Assembly: GCF_036373705.1 (NCBI RefSeq) | Contig: NC_089858.1 | Coordinates: 34,966,249-35,030,248, forward strand | Direction of reading: 5' to 3' | DNA: 64,000 nucleotides | From: Amia ocellicauda | Taxonomy: Eukaryota; Chordata; Actinopteri; Amiiformes; Amiidae | Shown: in pieces, positions 49,101-60,700 of the stretch | Numbering within the stretch: the first letter of the stretch is position 1 | Layout: every line of letters begins with the position of its first letter | Notes under the pieces: generated by a model | What the model saw: only the letters and a program-made list of their open reading frames with translations | What the model was told of the DNA's origin: nothing | The model's database searches: none | Position numbers and translations under genes: made by a program

Positions 49101-52100
49101 ACAATATGAGTAAGTCATTCTAATACTACCACTACTACTACTACTTAGATTAATAATAATAATAGTCATGATAACAAAAGCCACTTTCATGTTTCCCTTG
49201 TTACTCCTGAATGTTGGTACCTGGAGGATGGGTGCCATGAAGATCGACACTCCCGTCAGAATGAACACCATGATGCCAGTCAGCCGCTGCTCCCTGTATC
49301 ACAGTGACCCACAGACAGGGAGGGAGAGGGGCAGAGAGGGAGAAAAAGGGAGATGGGGGAGAGAGAAAGTGAGAGCTAGACACTGGTGAAAGCACCGTCC
49401 CTCAGGGCTTAGGAAAGTATCAGACACACACAGCTCAAAACTCCCTCTGAGCTGCAGTTAAAGCCCAGCTCGTGGTCACAGCGAGACACACTCAGCCCAG
49501 CAGGGGGAGCCACACAGTCAGTTTAATTCTGTAGGGGTGCCCGTGTGTTTACAGTGGAGTTAATCACAGCAGTGCTCTCTGTGGGATTTTGTTATGTAGT
49601 GCTGAAAGGTTTATAGCTGACTGTTTTTACTACTGGGCTTTAATGAAGTTGCTGGAACGTGACCTATAGAGCGGAGACCCCGTGTTGCTGCAGCGTTTCT
49701 CATGTTTATTACAGTTCATCACGGCACATTCATACTGCATAGAGCACAGAAGGTCCGTATATTAACTGCACTTATTCTCTGGCACTACGAAACCGGTCTA
49801 TAATATGAAATACATTCATCCGTCCATTTTAAAACACAAAGCAAGACAACAACGATCAAACGGGCAAAACTCCATATGACGATGCACAATAACAACAGGA
49901 GAGATCTCACAGATTCCCGCTACAGCATTTGATTTACTCAGCTGTAAGTGGTCGCTCTGGGGACGGGGGACAGGGGGTGGAAGTCCTCACCGGACGCCTA
50001 GGAACTGGGGCTGCTCCCCGGGCGCACTGGACTCCGTCTCCATCTTGAGGCTGTCGATGTGGGCGATGGAGATGACGGTGGCGGCCACATACCACGGCAG
50101 GCCCATGAAGGAGCAGATGGCCATGAGGACGCCCACCCAGAACAGGTCCAGGTGGTACCCGGCTCCCTTCTGCAGGGCACAGAGACACAGAGCGCGTCAC
50201 ACACTGTGTACGAGAGAGAGAGAGATAGAAGGACAGAGGGACAGACAGGTTGGCACCTTGAGCTTGTGCTCCTTGCGGTTGACGATGACAGCGCTGATCT
50301 GCTGGTCCATGAAGATGAGGATGGTGACGAGCAGCGCGGGGAGGAAGCTGGCCAGGTACACCCACCATGGGTTCTTCCCAAACGGCATGACAATCCAACC
50401 CCGACCTGGACGCGTGGGCTACAGGGACACACACACATATATACACACGCACGCACACACGTGCACACACGCAGTATGTTAGGACACAAGCCAGCCCAAC
50501 CAGAACACCCATCTTAAATACCTAACTCAACCAGTTGCTGACGGACACCTAAATGTTGAGAGATAAACTCTGCGCTGGCCCGAACCCACAAGGCACGGTA
50601 TTTTCAAACCAGCGCGCGGTGCCTCACGGTGCCAGACAGGAACAGAAGTGCCAGGGAATGACTGACGCGTTTTAGGGCCAAACAATAGCCTGAAACCCAA
50701 TCCCAGCCAGGCCCAAACAAATTTGTACCTGATTCAGCTAAAACATCACACTCTGCATGTCAAACAGGGATAACAACACAAAAACAAGGTCTGCAATATT
50801 GTGTCAATGGAGCAATTACAAAGTATGCTTCCCTCTAGTGGACAGTTGCCAGAAGTGCACCTGTTGTTCTATTCTGTGCTTGAGGTGCAGATACAGGAAA
50901 AACAGGACTACAGGGCTTTACCGTCACAGAAAGAAAGAAAGCTCTGAACCTCACGGTGACAGAGGTGGTCAGCCTTACCTTAAACTCAGTGGGCACAATG
51001 AGTTTGGGAGTATTGAGCCCCATTAGCATGTCTAAACCCACGAAAGTCATGATAGACATGAAGATGGAGAAATCACTGATCAGCTTGCGAAGCTGGACAA
51101 GACAGGAAGAACAGAGGAATGCAGCCAACAATATAATCATAAGAGAAGGGTGAAAGAAAGAGAAAAGAAGAGGAGAGGTTAGTAAATACAGCAGAATTGG
51201 GAGATCAACAACAAAAAAAAAAACACACATTGGTTATTTTTACAGTTTGGAAAGCAGAGTGAATTAATTAATTATATCAATTCATATTATTACATTATTA
51301 TATTATTATAGGATATAGTGTAATGAAAGGTCACACCCTGTTCCCCAGCAACAGACAAATCAAGGCTGTGGAGTGGAGAAGCTTCCTGATTGGAGAAGAC
51401 ACCAAGAGAGGAGGAGGAAGAGGAGGAGGAGAAAGGGAAACGGCAGAGGGAGGCGTGGAGAAGGAGGCATCCTCGGACCTTGATTTCTGTGGGGACGTGC
51501 AGTTTGGCGGTGTCCAGTGCCAACCAGTAATCCACCAGGCAGAAGACCAGAATGGAGATAACGATGGAGAAGTCACTGATCAGGGCACGCATCTAGAGGG
51601 GGAGAAGGGGGAAGGGAGGGGAAGATTCCAGGCAGGGAAGGAGGGATGAGGAGGAGCAGGAGGGAAGGAGAGGGGACCAGATGAGGAAGCTGTCATCTGC
51701 TCTTCCACTCGAGACTCTGGGCGTAACAAAAAAGCTTTTCCTTGCGCACACGAGGAAAATCCTGAGGGGATCTCAACTGCAACTTTAATAATACGGACAG
51801 TCTGCCTGCCTGTGTCTGTCCGTCCATCCCTCCCTCTCTATAGTTCTCTCTCTCCTGTCTCTCCTTCCCTGTCTTGCTGTGTCTGCCCCCTCCCCGGTCT
51901 CCTGTCTCGTCTTCCCTCTCCCTCTCTCTCTCTTCCGTCTCTCCTTCCCTCTCTGTCTGTCTGTCCCCCTCTCTATCTCCCCTCCATCTTTCGATTTCTC
52001 TCCCGGTCCATCTCTGTCTGTCTGCATCATTCCCTCTCCCATCTTTCGTTACCTCTGCGTCCGTGCGTCTACCAGTCAGTCTGTCCGCAGGGCTCTCACC

Positions 52101-52339
52101 TTGGTGGGGAAGTAGCGGCTGAACTTGAACTTCTTCAGGGTGACTGTCATGGAGTAGGTCCCGAAGAAGAGGATGAATGACATGAGGGCGAGGTCGGGGA
52201 CGTACTTGCACGTCTTGCCCACCAGGGTGCCCCCGTACTTCAGACACTCCTTCTTACTCAGCTGGCTCCAGTCCAGCGCTGTTACATTGACAGGATTGTA
52301 CTGACGGGGAACACACGCGCATGCAGACAGGACACACAC

Positions 52340-52370
<31 letters not shown>

Positions 52371-55300
52371 ACAAGAGAGAAAGAAGGGGGAGCCAATAGC
52401 ATAACTCAGAATAGCACACTAACATCGAGCTCAAACACAGCACAAGGCCCTGGCAGCACCATACAGCTCTGCGGTCCAAAGTCCCGACACATTAGCTACA
52501 CAAAGGGGCCTACACTACTGTGGGCCACCAAACCATGACACGGGCCGCAGTGTGGAAAACCGGTCAGAACTCCGGCCCCTGTGCGGAGAGCATGGGGTCA
52601 ATCCCAAATCCCAAAGTACTGTACCTAGATTGCTCCAGAACAAACCCAGCTGTATCAATGGGTAATTGTATGTAAACATAATGTGACATATTGTGTAAGT
52701 CTAAACAGCAGCAGCAGCAGAGTCCTTGACCTCATTGCGGCGCTTACTCAAGACGCATCTCTTCCGACAGCACTTGTTCTTGATTGTTTTCCTCCTTGCT
52801 CCCTTTCCCGTAGCCCTCGTCTGTAACCCTACATCTTGACAGCACTTAGCTTTCACCGTCCAGGATGTAGGAAGTCTCTTACTGTACTTGTGTAAATTGT
52901 AATTGGAATTTGTAAAATGTATTATTTTGAATTGCTATGTTATAGCTAAGTTGAATTTGTAATGATTGATGCCTTCTACTTCTCTGTATTTTTGCACTTA
53001 TGTTGTAAGTCGCCCTGGATAAGGGCGTCTGCCAATAAATAAATAAAAATAAATAAATAATAATAAAAAAATAATAATAATAATAATAATTAACAGTGAC
53101 CACAGTTGAGATGTCCCTACAAACTGAAGCATGCCTGTAGTGTGTTACAGCACAGAAGCCACAACCCTGACTCAGGCCCGGCAACATGGACCAAGCAGGG
53201 AGACAGCAGGACCTGTTAGCAAGTGCTTTTCACCTGGGCTCTCCCTTGTGCATTTCACTGGGAAAACTGTTTCAAATAACTCTCTCTGCAGAGAGAGGGA
53301 GGGCATATGTTAATCTGAACTACAGTTCGGAGACAGCCTCTTCAGCTCCCCCCCCCGCCCCCTCCAATTCACAGCGGTGCAGCACAAAACGGCAACTTAC
53401 CACAGAGATATTAGTGTTGTTCGGAGCCATCAGGGCTGAAACATTGAAGATCGTTGTAGCCACTGAAACAAACCAAGAAGGAAGGAAGGGAGAGAAACAA
53501 AAGCAGAGGTTTATGTGGAATAATGTGCACTCTCTGCACTCAGGCTATTGGGAGTATTGCCCCACGTCCCCTCTGGCACGCTGGAGATACGGCCATCTCT
53601 GACAGACCACATTCATCTTTAATGGCTGTAGCACAGCCTTATGCATCAGCTCCCAGCTCCTGTACGAGCAATGGATGGAGACTGTGCTTTACTCTCTTGC
53701 TTGCAGGAATTACACAGAGCACATTTATTTATGGGTTTGTGAGACCTCATAACACAGCTTCATCAGCGCTGGGCCAGTCTTGCTGTGCAGCGTTCAGGTG
53801 TTGTTGATGGCAGGACCCGTTACAGAATGGCAGTTTCACGAGCTGACTTTTAACATCGATTACAACCCAGAGCGTGGTGGACAGTCTGCCTGAATAATCA
53901 CCAGCAAAGATCAGGCTTCAGACAAAATGAACACTTTCAAACACATCTGCACACAACAGCTCGAGTTTCACCCCTTAGACCAGCGTTGAGGCAGTCAGGG
54001 CTCACCTGGCGGTTATATATAGTGTTATATACATCACAGTGGGAGAGATGCTGTGAGAGCACACAGGGAAGATACTTAACTGCTCCTCAGGGAGTTTTAG
54101 GAGCGCCCCGAGCCTAGCTAAATCATGACTAACATCTCACCTTCCTCGGGTGTCAGAAGATCCACGTTTGTCCTGATTAAAATACTCCCTGACCCCTCCA
54201 TGTCCGTGTTCCTGTAGACATACCTATCCACTCGCTCACTCACCCTGATCTAAGTAAAGGGAGTACGCTGCCACTGGAGCCATGAAGGTTCAGGGGGGCA
54301 GTTGTTTTTGCATGCACATTTATAAACACACACAGCAGCACAGACAGACAGCCTCTGTATGAGACACTAAGCAGAAAGGGGGACTATAAATATGTGGCTC
54401 TCAATCCTGGCCATGGGGACCCCCTGCTCTGCTGTTACTGAACTCTTAATTACTTCATCACTAGTAGGGTACTAATTTAATGCTAATTTACCTATTAATT
54501 TGCCTAATCTGAGACCCTAATATATTTTAAACCATTGTAGATGTCATGTTAAGTATGAAACTAGATGGAACATGAAATCTCCAACTTTTTAGAAGCTTCA
54601 CAATTTAAAAAGTCAAATGAAAGCAAATTAGTTCAGTTGGGTGTTAAGTAATTAAGTAATTGAGAGCTTGGTTGGAACAAAAGCAGCCAGGGCATGGGGT
54701 CCCCAGGACCAGGATTGAGAACCAGTGCTATAAACTACAATAATAATAATGATGATGAGAATAATGATAATGTGATACTCACTCAGAGTTAAAAGCAGCC
54801 GAATTGTGTGTGTGCCAGCAGAAACAAACATGATATAAATCAGTTACAACAGTCAAAAAGCACTCGCATTATTCTGCAAAGTAACTATAAGCAATATATT
54901 GGCCTATGTACATTTGCAGATTACAATTAGAATTTAATTAATTCATTAATTATCATTGACTCTCATTTATTTAATCTCATTGGTTCCTAGTGGTGACAGA
55001 GGTGTTGCAAATCTCCCAACATGGCTCCATAAAATCAGGACAAATAGCGCACTTTCAGTTTGAGTTCAAATATGTGAGTTTTACAAAATGTTGCCAGGAT
55101 AAAATAAATGTTAAGTGCACTGTGTAAATGTACAGAATGACATGACTGTAACTCATATACTTCAGACAGAAATTTTGTTTTTGTTTTGCAGGCAGTGCAA
55201 ATTTAAAATCTGAGGCAAAAATATAAAGCAAACATTCTCCCCAAGAGTCTCAAGAAGATGGTGCCATTCATCTTACCAACTATTTAGCAGTTTATTTAGT

Positions 55301-57331
55301 AATTCACAGTTGAGAGAAAGTGCACTATCTGCAGGTCATATCTGAAGCCGTGTTCAGAGGGAGCAGAGCACTATGGGCCAATCCAATGCCAGCCAGAAGA
55401 GTCAACCGTATTCTTACGCAGCACTATGCATGTCTGGTATCCCAGGGGACAATACAATAAAAATACCAAACATCCAGAAGGGCACTGGGCTGCCTGTAAA
55501 GCTCAGTATTGCCATTTTAAATCGAGGGGAGCACAGAGCAGCTATGGCACTGAACTACAACAGCTCCAGTCAGCTGGAAGATAATAGAGCACCAGTGCTG
55601 CTCGAGGATAAACCTGTCAAGGTCCACACAGCTTCCTACCCTGGGGCAGATCTGTGCACAGCCATCTCCAGTCCTTTTAGGCCACTAAGGGACTTTCAAT
55701 GGGCATCTTTTATACAGATACTTCATATGTATCCATATAAAAGTCCTTTCTAGCTCTACCTGGGATCCGAGGGAGCATCCGGTGTGTGTGTGTGTGGGTG
55801 TGTGTGTGTGTGCGCGACTGTGTTTGTGTGTGTGTCTTCCTCTGCTAGGAAAGGAGATCAATCCACTGGGAGTGAACCATCCCTCTGCCTCACTGGTGCC
55901 CCCTACTGATCGAGAGTCCGCAACTGAAGCGTTCCTGACGGTTTGTAGCGTTTAGGCCACAGGCAGTGCAGCGATTGAAGCAGGGCCCGCTTGGGAGCCT
56001 AGGTTTGTAAGGTGGGAAGGGGTGGGGTGGGTCAGGTTCTCTCCTTGAGGACCACAAGGACTTCTGGTTTTCTTTCCAGCTGAACCAACCATTTGCTTAA
56101 CTGGACTACTTTCCCCCTCGTCTTGGGGTCTTGAAAGCAGGCGACGATTTAAAGATACTGTGAAAACCGGCTGGGCCTTCACCCTGACTCTGGCCTGATT
56201 GAGCGGACGCTTGATGTCTGAGGAGTCCAAGTCTGCTGGCTCACACAGGGAGGAATTACACTCAGGGGGTTTTAAGAGTACAGGAAAGGAAAGGTGACAT
56301 ATGTTCCCTGTCAGAATAGTAGAGGGAGAATCAGGAGGGATTATACTTTATTCCAAGTGTTTTCAGTTAATTATCTATAAGACTTAAGACTTTGAGGAAT
56401 GAAGAGCCTGAATATTTGCTTTCGGTATCAGAAAAAACAAAACTATGTGGTTGAGCTTCATGGAGCACAGGTGCTACTCAACCATCACAAATTACAATCA
56501 TTTGGAAAGGACCCTAATTGAGTTTAGGGCCAGGACTAAGTGATGTGTAAGAGGAAGTTCAAAGCATATATGTGACAGGACGCTCCTATAACATAACACA
56601 ACAACAAATAAAACACACTGACTCATCAAACCGTACCTCCCAAAGCCCAAACCCAAACACATTAAATGCAAACGCAGACCCGTATGAAGTCTTGCCCACC
56701 CACCTCCTCCTCGCCTCTATGACCCCCCCAGCCCGGAGCTCACATGGAGGCCGCATCGCTGGCAGACTCACCTGGATCAGGGGCCACACACTCGCACTTG
56801 TAGGCCGTGACGTAGTCAGGCTTGAAGTCGGTGTTGATGGGGTAGTACTTGAAGGCGCCGATCATCTTCTTGATGGCGTCGTAGATGAAGATTAAGGAGA
56901 TAAGCATAGAGAAGCCCTCCTCTGTGAAGCGCGTGATGTACTTGATAATGAAGCTGGCGTCTGTGGCAACCAGCACCAGACACTGCAGGCAGGAGTGCAG
57001 CCCGATCCACAGCCGGAACTCCATGTAGTCAATGTCGTTTCCCCTGGGAGCACATTCACAGCGACGCACATAATCTGGTCAATACACTCATCAGCGACAT
57101 TAGGTGCACTGAAGTACTGCTAAAATCCAGAAATGGTTTTCAAGTTCAATATACATACAAAAGTAAATGGCTGACGATCTCAGGTGGGGCCCTCCAGTTG
57201 ATGTAACGCTGAAGGGTCAATTTGTGTCAAGTGGCCCCTGAGAGTCTGCATATCTGTGCATTTGAGTCTCTTTACACAGGCAATCAGACCACAGTTTGCA
57301 TGGATGGAGAAACAATGGTTTTGTGCCTGTG

Positions 57332-57380
<49 letters not shown>

Positions 57381-57709
57381 ATGCGTGTGCGCGTCCCTCT
57401 CTGAGCCAACCAGCACCCTTACTTGCTGAAGTCATAGAGCAGCTTCTCGAAGATGAGGATGGGGCCCGTGCTGCTCAGGATGATGAGGGGCTGCCCGCTG
57501 AACACGCAGAACACAGTGCCTGATAACGCCGTGCCCAGGAAACTCTCCATTACACCCTGGAACAGAGAGAGAGGGAGACAGAGAGACAGAAGGAGAGAGA
57601 TTGTTATTTTTTTATTTCTGGGCAGATGCCCTTATCCAGGGAGACTTACAACATAAGTGCAATACAAAGTGAGATGTAGTGAGACAGGGATAGGGAGAAC
57701 GAGTGAGGG

Positions 57710-57750
<41 letters not shown>

Positions 57751-60700
57751 TGAGGAGGAAGGAGAGAGGAAGACAGAGGGTGAGGGAGAAAGAAGCAGTA
57801 TTACTGACAGTGCCTGGAAGTGTCTACAGACACACATGGAGACACCCAGGCATTTCTAATGCATGTTAATGTTGCCCTGAGCATTTGAAGGCTGCTCTTG
57901 ATTACATTCAAACAAAAAAAAAACGACTTGTTAACCAGCACACTAGACACCTGATGATTGAGGATTATAAGTCACACGGCTGGCTGGGTTCACATTTTAC
58001 ATCGGGTGCGTGTGTGTGCAGAGGTGGATGCAGGTGCAGGAGGTACCTGGTAGTTGTCCGTGGCGTCTCCCAGCAGCCCCCCGAAGGTGATGGCGTTGGT
58101 GATGCAGCCCAGGTAGATGAAGAGAATGGCGGAGATGGACTGGATATGAAAACCGTCGAAGAAATCGCTGGGGAACCAGGGCAGCTTCCTCTTCATGTCC
58201 AGGAACAGTCCTCCACAGAACCTGCAGCACAGCACAGCGCGGATCAGTTAATTGGTCCAACACTCTGCTCGTCCTTCCTGTCCGTCTGACCGACTCGTTC
58301 AAACTCAGTCCTCTCTTTGATTACTGATCTATTTCTCATGATCTCGGCACTCATATGACTACCAAATGTGTTGATTGAAGGGTCCCAACCTGGTCCTGCC
58401 CCTGCTGCCTACCTCCCAGTCCACATCAGCTCCTCTCCCAGCTCATGTGGCACCGGCATCTCCTCGTCATCACTGCCCCCACCCCCACCCCCTGCAGTGC
58501 CGTTCATCTGCCCGGCTTCGTTCACAGAGAACACCGACTTCCTGCAGAGGGAGAGACAGAGGGGAAAAAATTATAATAATCTGAACCATGCAAATATGCA
58601 ATTAATAGAGGGCTTCACTGTTGTTGCTGAATCTTACTGAATTTGTCAAAATATTGCTAATCAAATGGAACCATTCCTTTCTCCAGTTGTATTCCTAATT
58701 TAACTCCACTAAAACCCAAATAACGATCACATCTCTGATTTTCATGAAATAATGTACGTATGTATGTTTAGTAAGTCTAACTGTAACCCTGTCCTAAAAT
58801 AAAATGTCACCCTATACTGTGCGGTCAGTTTGTTTTAAGCATGTCAGGCAGCTGACCTCTTCTCGGCGGAGGGCAGTTTCTTGGGGGGCTCAATGCGGAT
58901 TGTGGGGTCCCACTCTCCTGGGGGCAGCACGATGACCTCATCCAGAAACTCATCAATCCCGGCGATCAGGTCCTCTCTGTCCCGGGCTTTATATGCCACA
59001 TCACTGAACAACTGCACAGGGACACACAGGCATCAAGAGGGACGCACAGGAATCCGCAGGGACACATAGGAACGCACAGGGACGCAAAGGACACACAGGG
59101 ATGCACAGCGACACACAGGCATCCGCAGAGATGCACAGGAACGCACAGGGACCCACAGGGACCCACAGCACAGACACAAGCAAGACGCACACAAGAGACC
59201 CAAGTCACATCAACAGACACGAAACACACAGACATGAGAAGAAGTAGTCTTGGTTAGGCAGTGAGAATTCAATCAGCCAATGTCTCCAACTCTGTTCTTC
59301 GGGGGGCAAGGCCCTCTTGCCACCTGGCTTATTACGGCTGTACTGATTCTGATCAGTGATTGATGTGTTACTTTTGGGTTGATGTGGTTGGTTGTTGTGT
59401 TAATGAGCTGTAGCCCTTCGATACAGTGGCAGGAGAAGTAATAAAAAGTAAATTGTATCCATCCTATACATGTTCCAAAGCAAATACATTCCTCGTTTTC
59501 TTTTTTTGTTACCAAAGAATTGCCCTCCTGACAAATATATTACTGAAAGATTGACTGCACCCCCTACATTTCATTTTCTTTATTGGGAATAGACAGCAGA
59601 AGCCCCCACTTCCCTGCAGTTCCTAATGGAAACTCCTATACCCTTCGATCACTGTGTAGTTGCGTACACCGTCTCGGTCGGGAAACCACAGCTCTATCGA
59701 GGTGTCCCCTATGGATGGCAGTGTTTTGACCCAGACTCACGTCATCCACCATGAGCGTGGCGATGGCTCTGCCGATCTCGTTGTATGACTTGGCTTTGCC
59801 ATGGGGCCCCAGCAGGACGAACAGGAACCTAGTGAGCCAAAGAGGAAGAGGAAGAGAGCTGTGTCAGTCAGTCCTCCCCACACCAGGGCCTGGCCTGTGC
59901 TCTCCATGCTACCATGGGAGAAAAATATTATTTGTTCGCCACCACTCTCACCAGGAGAGGCGGGTGAGAGACACAAACAAAAAAACACTGTCATCACTAG
60001 CAGGCCATAAACACATGATTTACCATCAGAGGATCTTATGGTTGTTGAATATGGAAAATTCTAAAGCACGGCGATGGCTCAGCTGGACTGTAAATGAACT
60101 GTAAAGCAATCAGTTATAGGAATGACAGATTACAGGGTCCACCCCAGGGTCCACACAGGGAGTTTTCAGAGGACAACCTATTCTGGCCAGGTGGACTGCG
60201 GGCCCTGCATACCTGGTGGGCACAGGCACCTCAGTGAGGCCGCCCAGTGTGGTGGCCTGTGCCAGACGCACAAACGCCACAAACGGCTTGTCCAGGAAGT
60301 CCACCTCCCCCACCAGAACGTTGGAAGCCTCTGCGTCTCGGGGGATCTTCTTCATGAACTTGTTCTTCAGCTGCGGAGACCAGAGGAGAGACAGCGAGAG
60401 AGTCAGCCACCGAGAGCAGGCAGCACAGGACGGCGGCACAGGGACAGGGCTGTCGTAAACCTGAGATTGCGCTCTGTGGTGACTAGTCGCGAAGGGCATT
60501 GTATCAAATGAAAATGGATTGGTTGATTGATGGATTGGTGGATGGATTTGACAGCTTTACAAATAGCAGGTTCTCGGCAGGACATGCTGTACGGGTCAAA
60601 ATGTACTCAAACAAAGCGGGGGCGAGGTGGGGTGGTCTGACTCCACACGCTACATATATAACACATGTAACACCTGAGCTTCTCAAACCGCTCCCCAACG

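Noticed and set aside
57180-57435. Open frames made of Thr-His or Val-Cys repeats around GT/CA microsatellites (also near 23040-23240)
   Set aside because: They are translations of dinucleotide repeats.
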